A stretch of 64,000 bases of DNA, from positions 1-64,000 of the forward strand of contig NZ_JAMWYX010000009.1 in assembly GCF_024305245.1 (NCBI RefSeq), given 5' to 3'. Shown in pieces: positions 8,856 to 17,610 of this stretch (positions within the stretch are counted from its first letter, which is position 1; each line of letters begins with the position of its first letter). Below the pieces are notes generated by a model. That model saw nothing but the letters and a program-made list of their open reading frames with translations. It searched no databases and was not told where the DNA came from. The DNA is from Erythrobacter sp. (lineage in GTDB: Bacteria; Pseudomonadota; Alphaproteobacteria; Sphingomonadales; Sphingomonadaceae). Made by a program: the position numbers and the translations under genes.

Positions 8856-9407
8856 ATGACCAGTGCAACCTTTTCCAACCCGATGGCCGCGTTCAAGCGC
8901 TTCAACCGCTCCGCCGGTGCGATGGACCTTGCGCCTTTCACCCGCTCGATCGTGCTGGTGTCAGGGACGGTGATGACAGCCGTGTGCATCCTTGCGGTTG
9001 CGCGGGCGCTGTTCGGTTTTGCGCCGGACTTACCGCATCTGGGCAATGCCGCGGTGATGTTCCATGTCGCCACCGTCATCCCCTGCGTGCCGCTGGGCCT
9101 GTTCCTCCTTGTCGCACCCAAGGGCACGCCCATGCACAAGCAACTCGGCAAGCTGTGGATTGCCCTGATGGTGATTACCGCGACTTCGACGTTGTTCATC
9201 CACGAAGGCATGGCGATGTCATGGATCCATATCTTCGTGCCCTTCACCTACCGTGCTGCGTGGCTGACGGTCCGCAAGGCGCGGGCGGGCGACATCAAGG
9301 GGCACAAGGCCGAGATCGTGAGCCTGTTCGTGGGCGCATTGATGATCCCCGGTATCTTCGCCTTTATCCTGCCCGGCCGCCTGATGAACGTGATGCTGCT
9401 GGGTTGA
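8856..9407 (+). CDS. DUF2306-like integral membrane protein
   Basis: The 183-residue protein starts at the ATG at 8856 after CGGAG with an eight-base spacer. Four to five hydrophobic helices and the conserved stretches VMFHVATVIPCVPLGLFLL and HKQLGKLWIALMVITATSTLF resemble DUF2306 membrane proteins. Their conserved histidines suggest haem or metal contact, but function is not established. It is divergent from the LytTR gene across 198 bp and may be its target (inference). Confidence 0.65.
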   Translation: MTSATFSNPMAAFKRFNRSAGAMDLAPFTRSIVLVSGTVMTAVCILAVARALFGFAPDLPHLGNAAVMFHVATVIPCVPLGLFLLVAPKGTPMHKQLGKLWIALMVITATSTLFIHEGMAMSWIHIFVPFTYRAAWLTVRKARAGDIKGHKAEIVSLFVGALMIPGIFAFILPGRLMNVMLLG

Positions 9408-9495
9408 GCGCATTGCCGGGCCGGTGCCGCGCGCGACTTGTCCTGCCAGCCCGAAGCCGATAGCCTTCCGGTTCCGAGCATTAAGGGCTTTCGTC

Positions 9496-10476
9496 ATGCA
9501 TGTCCGGCTTGTGATCCTGATCGCGATGGCGATCGCGTGGCTGCCTTTGGCGCCTGCCAGGGCGGCCCAATCTGCTGTCTTGCCCGACGAACTGGCGCTG
9601 CCCGACGAACTGGCGCTGCCCGACGAACTGGCGCTGCGCGGCGGTGCCATTATCGAAGTCTTGCTGAACGGCGCGCCGGTCCAGCTTGAGGTCAGCGCCG
9701 AGGCGTTCGGCCCGCCGATCGTCAATCCCGATCTTGCCGCCCGGCTGCAACTGGTCGCGACGGGCCAGCGCGGGTGGCTGTTCGGCCCCGTCTCGGTACC
9801 CGGCTGGAGCGGCGTGGAAACGATCGATTTCGGCGCCGGGCCGCAGGCGATGACGATCAGCTGGGCGGATCGTCCAGTATCGACCCGCGCCGATGGCGTA
9901 ATCGGCGTGCACAACCTGCCGCACAAGCGCATCACCTTCGAACTTGCGGCACCCGTTCCCGGCGAGCGGACACATATCTTCACGCTGGCACGGGCAGGCG
10001 GGCGCAATAATGCCCGGCTCGGCACCGAGGTGACGGTGGGCAAGAGGCGGCTGATGATGGTGTTCGTGCCCGAACGGGCCGAAAACCTGATCACCGCGCC
10101 CACTGCCAATTTCATCGCGACCCATCTCGACGGCGGGTTCGTGCCGGGTTCGGATGGCACCGCGATCATGGACTTCGCGGTCGAACGCCCGACCCGGACC
10201 ATGCGTATCGCCCGGCCGCTGGAACTGGGCGAGTTGCTGATCGATACCTTCGCGGTGCGGGTGGAGGATTACGGTGACCCCAAGCGGGTGGGCGAGATCG
10301 GCGAAGACGATCCGCGCTTCCGGAAAGGCCAGATCCTCGTCAGCCGCCGCAAAGGGCGCGGCAAGCCCGATCTGCTGACCCGGATCGGCCGCGACCAGAT
10401 CGCGCATTGTTCGCGCCTGACCTATGATGTCGAGCGGCGCGAAATCCGGCTGTTCTGCGCTGACCGGCAGGAATAG
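9496..10476 (+). CDS. exported protein of unknown function, possibly retropepsin-like
   Basis: The 326-residue protein has an N-terminal signal peptide (MHVRLVILIAMAIAWLPLAPARA) when started at the ATG at 9496. Mature sequence begins with three copies of LPDELA, then GGAIIEVLLNGAPVQLEVSAEAF. This resembles the first strands of aspartyl-protease domains, but the catalytic DTG is absent, so any such relationship is degenerate. No other family was recognised. It follows the DUF2306 gene on the same strand and is convergent with bchJ, 14 bp away. A periplasmic location is inferred. Confidence 0.6.
   Translation: MHVRLVILIAMAIAWLPLAPARAAQSAVLPDELALPDELALPDELALRGGAIIEVLLNGAPVQLEVSAEAFGPPIVNPDLAARLQLVATGQRGWLFGPVSVPGWSGVETIDFGAGPQAMTISWADRPVSTRADGVIGVHNLPHKRITFELAAPVPGERTHIFTLARAGGRNNARLGTEVTVGKRRLMMVFVPERAENLITAPTANFIATHLDGGFVPGSDGTAIMDFAVERPTRTMRIARPLELGELLIDTFAVRVEDYGDPKRVGEIGEDDPRFRKGQILVSRRKGRGKPDLLTRIGRDQIAHCSRLTYDVERREIRLFCADRQE
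9580..9633 (+). repeat. three tandem 18-bp units encoding LPDELA
   Basis: Units at 9580-9597, 9598-9615 and 9616-9633 are identical except for the first base of unit 1 (T instead of C). They encode LPDELA three times directly after the signal peptide. The near-identity suggests recent in-frame expansion and likely length variation between strains. Confidence 0.95.
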
Positions 10477-10490
10477 GGCGCCGGTCCGGC

Positions 10491-11078
10491 TCAGCCGCCA
10501 CGTGCGATCCGGTAACGCCGCGCACGCGGGTCGCCGCCAGTGGTGGCCTCGACACAGCAGATGCAATCCTCGGCGACCAGACGCTGATAGAACCGCGTGA
10601 ACACCGCCGCGTACCAGAGAAACAGGCTCTCTGGCGGCGGGATGACGTCACCGGCGGCGCTGCGATCTATGCTGAAACGCCACGCCCCTTGCGGCGCGAA
10701 CACCCCCGCCCCGATGAAGGTCCACGCATGTTTGCGGATCGCCGCCATCAGCAGCGGTGCGGCAAGGCGCGCGGGCAGGTGCCGCAGCAGCCAGACGGCG
10801 GGTCCGGGGATGCGGTTGGCGATGATGTAATCGGCGGTGCGACTGCCCGCCTCCTCCGCGATGGTGAAACTACCGAGCGGATCGTGCAGCGCCAGCCAGC
10901 GGTGCAGCCTGAGCGCATGCAATTCGGGTATCATGGACTCGCCCGACGGCAGCAGGTCGATCTGCGCGTCGGCAAGGATCGCCAGCGTTTCGGCATGGCC
11001 CAGCCGTTCTTCCATCACCGTCACCGCCTGCAAGACGGCGTTCGGCCCAATCAGCGCTGCGGCAGGTGCGCCGCCCAC
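10491..11078 (-). CDS. bchJ: BchJ-type V4R-domain protein of bacteriochlorophyll synthesis
   Basis: The 195-residue protein begins MGGAPAAALIGPNAVLQAVTVMEE, typical of BchJ, and has a V4R (4-vinyl-reductase) domain. BchJ was first linked to 8-vinyl reduction of the chlorophyllide precursor; later work treats it more as an accessory factor that increases Mg-protoporphyrin monomethyl ester flux. A Cys-rich CICCVEA lies near the C-terminus. Its start lies one base past the bchE stop, so the two are almost certainly co-translated. No other photosynthesis gene is adjacent. Confidence 0.88.
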   Translation of the reverse strand: MGGAPAAALIGPNAVLQAVTVMEERLGHAETLAILADAQIDLLPSGESMIPELHALRLHRWLALHDPLGSFTIAEEAGSRTADYIIANRIPGPAVWLLRHLPARLAAPLLMAAIRKHAWTFIGAGVFAPQGAWRFSIDRSAAGDVIPPPESLFLWYAAVFTRFYQRLVAEDCICCVEATTGGDPRARRYRIARGG

Positions 11079-11079
11079 A

Positions 11080-12690
11080 TCACAGCTCCAGCCGGTCCTG
11101 TGCGCGTTCTTGCCCTCTGGCTTTCATCTGTGCCCGCACCGCATCGCGCCGTTCCTGCGCCTGCGCGGCCTTGTCGGCATTAGTTTCCCAATCGGTCGCG
11201 GCATCGGCCGCCGCTGCGCGGCTTTCGTCGAAGTGGAAATCGAGCCTTTTCGATGTCTGCGGCCCCCAATACCCGGCTTTGCCGAGATCGTAGAACGTCC
11301 GCTTGAACCCGGCCCTGAGGAAGGCATAGAGGCACCCTAGCAGGTACCGCCGCCGGAAGCCGGTGCCGCGCCACGGATAGTGGAACAGCGCCTTTTGCAT
11401 ATAGAACCGGCGGTAGTTCTTCATCACCCCGTTGAGCAGTTCCCCGCGCTCCATCGCTGCGGGCTTCATGATCGGGGTGACGAAATTGTACTTGCTGAAA
11501 TCGTGGACCTCGACCTGATCCTTCAGTTCCTCGAACAGTGGGGTGTAGGGCCAGGGCGTGTACATCGCCCAATTGGCAAGATCGGGCTGCCAGTCCCACG
11601 CCATCTGGTAGGTTTCCTCCAGCGTCTCGGGCGTTTCATTGTCCAGCCCGACGATGAACTGGGCCTCGACGAAAATGTCGGCCTCGCGCAGCAGGCGGAT
11701 TGCTTCCTTGTTCTCGCCGACCTTGGTTTCCTTGTTGAACCGGTCGAGCTTCATCTGCGCTGCCGCCTCGGTGCCGAGGCTGACGTGGACGAGCCCAGCC
11801 TTGCGGTAGAAGGACAGCAATTCCTTGTCGCGGTAGATATCGGTGACGCGGGTGTTGATGCCCCACTTGACCTTGTCGGGCAGGCCGCGATCAATCAATT
11901 CCTGACAGAACCTGATGAATGTCTTGCGGTTGATCGTCGGTTCCTCGTCGGCGAGGATGAAGAACCCGACGCCGTGCTTTTCATGCAGCTCCTGAATTTC
12001 GTCGACCACGTCCTTGGGATCGCGCACGCGGTAGTCGCGCCAGAACTTCCACTGCGAACAGAACGAGCAGGTGAAGGGGCAGCCGCGCGCCAAGTTAGGG
12101 ATGGCGACGCGGGTGCCCAAGGGGATGTACTTGTACTGGTCCCAGTCGAGGATGTCCCAATCGGGCTTGATGCTGGCCATGTCCTTGATAGTGGGCGCGG
12201 CTTCGGTGGCGATGATCTGCTCGCCGTCGCGGTAGGCCAGACCCTGAATGTTGCGGCGGTCGGCAATCCAGCGGCCTTCCTTGATCGCGGTGAACAGCTC
12301 GACCGCGATCTCCTCGCCCTCGCCGCGCACGATCACGTCGATATGCGGGGCTTCGGCCAGAACCTGCCCGTACATAAAGGTCGCGTGGATACCGCCCAGC
12401 ACCCGCACGGCCGTAGGCACGGTCAGCGCGGCGACTTCGAGCACGCGCTCGGCAGCGTAGATTGACGGGGTGATCGCGGTGGTGCCGACCACATCGGGTT
12501 GGAGCGCGGCAATGCGCGCCGCGAGGTCATCATCCGACAAGCCTTCGGTCATCGCGTCGATGAAGTGGATATCGTCGAACCCGGCGCGGCGCAGCGGGCC
12601 GGTGAGGTAGGGCACCCATGCAGGCGGCCATGTGCCTGCAATCTCTGCCCCGCCGGAACGGTAATTGGGATGAACGAACAGAATGCGCAT
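11080..12690 (-). CDS. bchE: BchE, anaerobic Mg-protoporphyrin IX monomethyl ester cyclase
   Basis: BchE makes the isocyclic E ring of bacteriochlorophyll by radical SAM and cobalamin chemistry, with oxygen from water. The 536-residue protein has an N-terminal B12-binding-like domain ([43 protein letters not shown]) and the radical SAM cluster [12 protein letters not shown]-terminal BchE-type extension follows. The ATG at 12690 lies eight bases after GGGGGAG; the ORF extension upstream is rejected. It precedes bchJ in a two-gene unit. An 87-bp gap separates it from the VOC gene upstream and probably holds its promoter. Confidence 0.95.
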   Translation of the reverse strand: MRILFVHPNYRSGGAEIAGTWPPAWVPYLTGPLRRAGFDDIHFIDAMTEGLSDDDLAARIAALQPDVVGTTAITPSIYAAERVLEVAALTVPTAVRVLGGIHATFMYGQVLAEAPHIDVIVRGEGEEIAVELFTAIKEGRWIADRRNIQGLAYRDGEQIIATEAAPTIKDMASIKPDWDILDWDQYKYIPLGTRVAIPNLARGCPFTCSFCSQWKFWRDYRVRDPKDVVDEIQELHEKHGVGFFILADEEPTINRKTFIRFCQELIDRGLPDKVKWGINTRVTDIYRDKELLSFYRKAGLVHVSLGTEAAAQMKLDRFNKETKVGENKEAIRLLREADIFVEAQFIVGLDNETPETLEETYQMAWDWQPDLANWAMYTPWPYTPLFEELKDQVEVHDFSKYNFVTPIMKPAAMERGELLNGVMKNYRRFYMQKALFHYPWRGTGFRRRYLLGCLYAFLRAGFKRTFYDLGKAGYWGPQTSKRLDFHFDESRAAAADAATDWETNADKAAQAQERRDAVRAQMKARGQERAQDRLEL

Positions 12691-12777
12691 GGGCCGACTC
12701 CCCCTCTTGGATGGTGCCAAGGTGGGGGAAGAAGCGACGGTGCGCTTTGCGTCAGATCAAATTAGCGCAACAGGCGA
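12691..12777 (-). promoter_or_regulatory. putative bchE promoter region
   Basis: The 87 bases between the VOC stop and the bchE start include spaced arms TTGCG (12748-12752) and CGCAA (12767-12771) around an AT-rich core. I found no clear PpsR (TGT-N12-ACA) or FNR (TTGAT-N4-ATCAA) site. Confidence 0.3.
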
Positions 12778-13344
12778 TCAGCCCTGCTTTTCAGCATGTT
12801 CCTTGCGCGCCAGTTCATGCAGCCAGTCCGCGTGGCGGGGGGCTTTCTTGGTCTGCGACCATTCCTCCAGCATGACAGGCGCAACGCGGGCGAGTTCGGC
12901 ATATTGTTCGTCCGTCCCGATATCGGCGGCGAGTTCCACGCGGTGGCCGTTGGGGTCGAAGAAGTAGATCGACTTGAAGATGCCGTGATGCGTCGGGCCG
13001 AGCACGTCGATGCCCTGCGCCTCGATATGCGCCTTGGCGGCCAGCAGCGCAGCCTCGTCCGGCACCTTCAGCGCCAGATGCTGCACCCATACAGGGGTAT
13101 TGGCGTCCCGGCCCATGTCCGGCTGATTCGGCAGTTCGAAAAAGGCGAGGATGTTGCCGTTCCCCGCATCGAGGAAGATATGCATGTAGGGATCATACTC
13201 GCCCGTGGACGGCACGTGATCCTCCGCAAACGCGGTGGTGTAGGTCATGCCAAGCACGCGGGCGTACCACTCCACCGTCTCCTTCGCGTCCTTGCAGCGA
13301 TAGGCGGCGTGGTGGATTCCGGCGAGATTAACGGGGTGGGTCAT
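12778..13344 (-). CDS. VOC-superfamily (glyoxalase/extradiol dioxygenase-fold) protein
   Basis: The 188-residue protein starts MTHPVNLAGIHHAAYRC at the ATG at 13344, six bases after AGAGGA; an ATG six bases earlier leaves no spacer. Metal-ligand positions of the VOC fold are visible: His in GIHHAAYRC, His in WVQHLALKV and Glu in GHRVELA. The family includes glyoxalases, extradiol dioxygenases and fosfomycin-type enzymes, so the reaction is unresolved. It lies between hppD (itself a VOC-fold enzyme) and bchE on the same strand. A role in aromatic catabolism is inferred. Confidence 0.8.
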   Translation of the reverse strand: MTHPVNLAGIHHAAYRCKDAKETVEWYARVLGMTYTTAFAEDHVPSTGEYDPYMHIFLDAGNGNILAFFELPNQPDMGRDANTPVWVQHLALKVPDEAALLAAKAHIEAQGIDVLGPTHHGIFKSIYFFDPNGHRVELAADIGTDEQYAELARVAPVMLEEWSQTKKAPRHADWLHELARKEHAEKQG

Positions 13345-13361
13345 GTTCATTCCTCTCCTCT

Positions 13362-13463
13362 CGTCATTGCGAGCGCAGCGAAGCAATCCATAGACTGCCC
13401 TAGCGCCCGGATGCGACGGCAATCCATGGATTGCCACGTCGCCTTCGGCTCCTCGCAATGACG
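13362..13463. repeat. 102-bp MITE-like element with 12-bp terminal inverted repeats
   Basis: Perfect 12-base termini, CGTCATTGCGAG (13362-13373) and CTCGCAATGACG (13452-13463), bound a 102-bp element with inner complementary segments such as GCAATCCAT and ATGGATTGC. Elements with these termini and the adjacent GAAGCAATCCA motif occur in many unrelated bacteria (general knowledge). It fills the hppD-VOC gap, ending seven bases before the hppD stop, and can form a long hairpin. Confidence 0.85.
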
Positions 13464-13470
13464 AAATCAG

Positions 13471-14586
13471 TTACTCCGCCGGTTCCTCGACATTCAGCAC
13501 GCCGCGGATGATCTGGTCGCGTTCGAGGCTTTCGAACAGGGCTTTGAAATTGCCCTCGCCAAAGCCGTCATCGCCCTTGCGCTGGATGAATTCGAAGAAC
13601 ACCGGACCGACCTGCGCCTGCGCGAAGATCTGCAGCAGCAGACGGGGGCTGCCGCCTTCGGTGGTGCCATCGAGCAGGATACCGCGCATCTGAAGATTGC
13701 TCACGTCCTCGCCGTGGCCGGGCAGACGTTCGTCGAGCATCTCGTAATAGGTCGCGGGCGGCGCGGTCATGAAGGGAACGCCAAGCTTCTGGAGGCGGTC
13801 CCAGCACGCCGGGAGATCTTCGCAGATCAGCGCGATGTGCTGAATGCCTTCGCCGTTGAAGGCCTTCAGGAACTCGTCGATCTGGCCCTTGCCGCCTTCA
13901 CCTTCCTCGTTGAGCGGGATGCGGATCTTGCCGTCGGGCGCGGTCAGCGCTTTCGAGGTCAGGCCGGTATATTCGCCCTTGATGTCGAAGAACCGGATCT
14001 CGCGGAAGTTGAACAGGGTCTCGTAGTAATCGGCCCAGTACTTCATCCGACCCGAATAGACGTTGTGGGTGAGGTGATCGATGGTGTGGAAGCCCGCGCC
14101 TTCGGGGTGCTTTTCGGCGCCGGGCAGGTATTCGAAATCGATGTCGTAGATGGTGAGGCCGTTGCCGCTTGCCGCACCGTCATAGCGGTCGACGAGATAG
14201 AGGATCGCGCCGCCGATTCCGCGGATCGCGGGAATGCGCAATTCCATCGGCCCGGGATCATTGGCGACCGGCTCTGCGCCCTGGGCGATCAAGTGGTCAT
14301 AGGCCTTGGCCGCATCGCGCACGCGGAAGGCCATCCCGCAGGCCGACGCGCCATGTTCGCGCGCGAAATACCAAGCCGCGCTGCGCGGTTCGTAATTGGC
14401 GATAAGGTTGATGCCGCCCTGCCGCCACAGGTGCACGTCCTTCGACCGGTGCTGTGCCACGCGAGTGAAGCCCATCGCCTGAAAGACCGGCTCGAGCACG
14501 CCCTTTTCGGGTGCGCAGAACTCGACGAATTCGAACCCGTCGAGGCCCGCGGGGTTTTCGAACAGGTCTTTGGTGGGCGCATTCAT
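13471..14586 (-). CDS. hppD: 4-hydroxyphenylpyruvate dioxygenase
   Basis: This Fe(II) enzyme converts 4-hydroxyphenylpyruvate to homogentisate in tyrosine catabolism. The 371 residues start at the ATG at 14586 ([23 protein letters not shown]). It has the two VOC half-domains, Fe-ligand His residues in [10 protein letters not shown] and [11 protein letters not shown], and the ligand Glu in [21 protein letters not shown]. That C-terminal stretch is diagnostic for HPPD. No homogentisate 1,2-dioxygenase gene is adjacent, so the rest of the pathway is elsewhere. A perfect palindrome lies upstream at 14615-14628. Confidence 0.96.
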   Translation of the reverse strand: MNAPTKDLFENPAGLDGFEFVEFCAPEKGVLEPVFQAMGFTRVAQHRSKDVHLWRQGGINLIANYEPRSAAWYFAREHGASACGMAFRVRDAAKAYDHLIAQGAEPVANDPGPMELRIPAIRGIGGAILYLVDRYDGAASGNGLTIYDIDFEYLPGAEKHPEGAGFHTIDHLTHNVYSGRMKYWADYYETLFNFREIRFFDIKGEYTGLTSKALTAPDGKIRIPLNEEGEGGKGQIDEFLKAFNGEGIQHIALICEDLPACWDRLQKLGVPFMTAPPATYYEMLDERLPGHGEDVSNLQMRGILLDGTTEGGSPRLLLQIFAQAQVGPVFFEFIQRKGDDGFGEGNFKALFESLERDQIIRGVLNVEEPAE

Positions 14587-14614
14587 GACAGTGATCCCCG
14601 CTGGCTGGCAGTTA

Positions 14615-14628
14615 GTTTCAATTGAAAC
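14615..14628. promoter_or_regulatory. perfect 14-bp palindrome upstream of hppD
   Basis: GTTTCAATTGAAAC is completely self-complementary and lies 29 bp before the hppD ATG, a good operator position. A related sequence, GTTTCAATTCGAAAT, lies in the divergent thiolase/enoyl-CoA hydratase promoter at 17542-17556. The protein that binds is unknown. Confidence 0.5.
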
Positions 14629-14672
14629 CAAATACCCCAAATCGCCGGTTCGCGCAAGGGTGGGAGGGCTGG

Positions 14673-16208
14673 CTAGACGACCCGCCCGATGTTCCGCTTG
14701 CTGTCATCGCGGCTCACCGCCAGCTGCGCTCCGAATGGCTGCCCACCTTCGAACGCCGCTGCTGTGGCCGGATCAGCGAGGTCGGCATTGCCGCACACCC
14801 GCTCGCCCGCCGGATTGCGCCCGATGAAAATCGCCGCGTCACCCTTTGGCGAACGGTTGATGGTGTAGGTTTCGACCGTGGCTCGATCGAACGGTGCGGT
14901 GGCGACAGGAACGGCGTCACTTGCCTTCGGAAGCTTGGCGAAGCGGTCGTTGGCGCTCCAGTCGGCGGGCGTGGTGGAGTAAATGCCGGTGGCATATTTG
15001 CTCATCCACCCGCCATTCGCGCCGACCAGTGCGAAACTGCCCCGGTCGGCCCGCACCCGATGCACCGCCTCGGCGATGGCATGGGCCGAGTAGTTGTTCC
15101 CCGCCCCGCCGAAGAACGGAAGGCCGCCAGTCAGCGTCAGCCCGCGCGGGTCGTCGGCGGAAAGGCCGAAGTGGTCGCACTGATTGAACACGGGGATCGC
15201 GAAGCAGGAATAGAAATCGATGTAGCGCATGTCGGCCATCTCCTTCCCCGCCCGCGCCAGCGCCGCATCGACGCTGGCGATGGAGGCGGGGTTGGCCGCA
15301 AGATCGGGCCGCTCTGACAGCTTGAGTTCGGTGGCGGCGGTCACGGCGTGGATGTGCACCCACTTGTCCTCCGGCACGCCCAGCGCACGGGCCAATCCTG
15401 CGCTGGCGACGATGATCGCTGCCGCCTGATTCACCTGATCGCGCGCCACGGTCATGCGCGGATAGGGTTCGGCAACGATGCGGTTGCGGTCGGTAACCGT
15501 CGCCAGTTCCTCCGCGCTGCGCTCCACCGGCGCAGCGGAGTGCGGGTTCGCCGCCGCCACCTTGGTGAAGGGCGCGAATAGTGTGCCGATTTCGCGGCGG
15601 TAGTCGTCCAGTCCCAAGCCAAGCTTGGCCCGCCGTGCGTTTTCCGCCAGCGCATAAAGCGGGATCGCCCCGCTTGCGCCGTGGGCGAACAGCGCAGGCT
15701 CCAGCAATTCCTCCACCCCGAAACCCTGATCCTCAAAGTCCCCTGCGACCTCCTCCGACCAGTCGGGCTTTTCGCCCTTGGCCGACAGCGCCAGCACGGT
15801 CGAGATCGCTTCGGCACCGACGATCACCGCACATTGGCTTTCACCCGCCGCGATGGCCGCCGCGAATTCGCCGACCAATTGCTGGTTGGTCTGCCCGCCG
15901 GTGGTGGTCAGGATCGCCCGCTTGGGGTTCGCGCCGACGCGCTGCGCCAAGGCGCGCGGCACATTGTTGGGCGCGCCGAACGGCGGCACCCGATCCGGGC
16001 GCGACATTTCGAAGGCCCGGATCGCGGCGAGCGTATCGATCGCACCCGCCACGTTTCCGCTCGCTCCGGCATCGGCAATCGCCGCGGCCAGCGCCCGCCC
16101 GCCAAGGTCCATATAGGAGAGGGCGGCATAGCCAGGCTCGCCCACCCTCTCCGAATACTGGCCCACCCCGATGATCACCGGAGTGGAATCAGGCACCTCA
16201 GTCGACAA
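14673..16208 (-). CDS. thiolase-like protein (TLP1 type) without the usual catalytic Cys
   Basis: The 511-residue protein has a thiolase fold beginning [22 protein letters not shown]. In place of the nucleophile motif it reads [25 protein letters not shown], with no Cys. The extra C-terminal region ([28 protein letters not shown] to the end) resembles the additional domain of mycobacterial thiolase-like protein 1, which lacks normal thiolase activity. A lipid- or acyl-CoA-binding role is plausible. Its start overlaps the stop of the canonical thiolase gene by 11 bp, implying translational coupling and perhaps a heteromeric complex (inference). Confidence 0.8.
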   Translation of the reverse strand: MSTEVPDSTPVIIGVGQYSERVGEPGYAALSYMDLGGRALAAAIADAGASGNVAGAIDTLAAIRAFEMSRPDRVPPFGAPNNVPRALAQRVGANPKRAILTTTGGQTNQQLVGEFAAAIAAGESQCAVIVGAEAISTVLALSAKGEKPDWSEEVAGDFEDQGFGVEELLEPALFAHGASGAIPLYALAENARRAKLGLGLDDYRREIGTLFAPFTKVAAANPHSAAPVERSAEELATVTDRNRIVAEPYPRMTVARDQVNQAAAIIVASAGLARALGVPEDKWVHIHAVTAATELKLSERPDLAANPASIASVDAALARAGKEMADMRYIDFYSCFAIPVFNQCDHFGLSADDPRGLTLTGGLPFFGGAGNNYSAHAIAEAVHRVRADRGSFALVGANGGWMSKYATGIYSTTPADWSANDRFAKLPKASDAVPVATAPFDRATVETYTINRSPKGDAAIFIGRNPAGERVCGNADLADPATAAAFEGGQPFGAQLAVSRDDSKRNIGRVV

Positions 16209-17466
16209 AGCCGTCGACCCGCTCGACGATGATCGCCGGCGCCATCCCGCCCGCCGCGCACATCGTCACGAGGCCATAACGCCCGCCGCGCCGTTCCAGC
16301 TCATCGACAACAGTGCCGATCAGGATCGACCCGGTTGCGCCAATCGGGTGGCCCAGCGCAATCGAGCCGCCATTGACGTTGACCTTGTCCCAATCGAGCC
16401 CGAGATCGCGCACGAACTTGGCGGCGACGACCGCGAAGGCTTCGTTGATTTCGAACAGGTCGATGTCGTCGGTGGTGAGGCCCGCCTTGGCCAGCACCTT
16501 CTTCGCCGCAGGCACCGGTGCATTCAGCATCAGCGTCGGATCATCGCCCATATTGGCGGTGGCGACGATGCGGGCGCGCGGCTTCAGCCCGTGCTTCTGG
16601 GCGTAATCCTTGCTGGTCACCAGCACGGCGGCTGAGCCGTCTACGACGCCCGAAGAATTGCCCGCATGATGGAAATGCTCGATCTCCAGATCGGGGTACT
16701 TCTGGTTGATCAGCTTGCGGAAGGTGGTGCCATTGGCGTCCAGCGGCACGTCGGCAATCTTGGTGAAGGCCGGTTCCAGCTTGCCCAGATCCTCCATCGT
16801 CGTCTGCGGCCGCGGATATTCGTCATGGTCGAGCAGCACGGTGCCATCATCCGCTACGACCGGCACCACCGACTTGGCGAAGCGCCCTTCGGCCATCGCT
16901 TCGGCAGCGCGCTGCTGCGAGCGGTAGCCGACTTCGTCCAGTTCGGCGCGAGTGAAGCCTTCCATGCTGGCGATCGCATCACCGCAAATGCCCTGGTGCG
17001 ACTGCGGGTGCACCGCCTGCAGGCGTTCGTTGTAGCTGCCCATCATCGGCGGCTTCAATCCGGCCTGCATCTTGTCCTTCGCCATCGCGGCGGTGAGGCT
17101 CATCATTTCGGTGCCGCCGGCGACGACGCAATCCTCCATTCCGCTCATCACCTGCGCGGCTGCCAGCGCCACGCTGGTGATCCCGCCGCCGCAGAACCTG
17201 TCGAGCGTGGTGCCCGACGACGTGATGTCATAGCCTGCATCCAGCGCCGCCATGCGGCCCAGATCGCCCGCCTGCATCCCGTCTTGCGTGCTGACCGACC
17301 AGATCACGTCATCGACGGTCTTGGTGTCGAGATTGTTGCGATCCTTGATCGCCTTCATCACGGTCGCGGCGAGGTGCTGCGGGTGCTGCGCGGCAAGCGC
17401 ACCCTTGCCCTGCTTGCCGATCCCGCGCGGGGTGCGCACTGCGTCGATGATGTAAGCGTCTGCCAT
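16198..17466 (-). CDS. acetyl-CoA C-acyltransferase (thiolase)
   Basis: The 422-residue thiolase starts at the ATG at 17466 ([15 protein letters not shown]). It carries the full catalytic set: nucleophilic Cys in [11 protein letters not shown], His in [16 protein letters not shown] and the second Cys in [12 protein letters not shown]. It cleaves 3-ketoacyl-CoA or condenses acetyl-CoA; the preferred chain length is not evident. It heads the minus-strand run with the TLP1-like gene and is divergent from an enoyl-CoA hydratase. These place it in a beta-oxidation module. Confidence 0.93.
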   Translation of the reverse strand: MADAYIIDAVRTPRGIGKQGKGALAAQHPQHLAATVMKAIKDRNNLDTKTVDDVIWSVSTQDGMQAGDLGRMAALDAGYDITSSGTTLDRFCGGGITSVALAAAQVMSGMEDCVVAGGTEMMSLTAAMAKDKMQAGLKPPMMGSYNERLQAVHPQSHQGICGDAIASMEGFTRAELDEVGYRSQQRAAEAMAEGRFAKSVVPVVADDGTVLLDHDEYPRPQTTMEDLGKLEPAFTKIADVPLDANGTTFRKLINQKYPDLEIEHFHHAGNSSGVVDGSAAVLVTSKDYAQKHGLKPRARIVATANMGDDPTLMLNAPVPAAKKVLAKAGLTTDDIDLFEINEAFAVVAAKFVRDLGLDWDKVNVNGGSIALGHPIGATGSILIGTVVDELERRGGRYGLVTMCAAGGMAPAIIVERVDGFVD

Positions 17467-17610
17467 GGTGATCCTCTCCGATCTATTGAAAATGCGGTTG
17501 ACGCGTTCGTAAAGCGCCTGCACCACTCGCACAAGAATTGAGTTTCAATTCGAAATGCCAATTTCGATAGGGCCCAAGCTGTCAGGGCCAAGCCACCAAG
17601 GGAGAGAACC
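17467..17610. promoter_or_regulatory. divergent promoter region, thiolase / enoyl-CoA hydratase
   Basis: The 144-bp region between two divergent beta-oxidation genes contains GTTTCAATTCGAAAT (17542-17556), which resembles the perfect palindrome before hppD. It overlaps the hairpin CGAAAT-GCCA-ATTTCG (17551-17566). Its central position suits a shared operator for a fatty-acid-type repressor; no such regulator gene is nearby. Confidence 0.45.

Noticed and set aside
13362-13463. CRISPR-like repeat or attachment site
   Set aside because: One copy with terminal inverted repeats, no spacers and no integrase gene; it is a MITE-like element. No CRISPR array was seen in the window.
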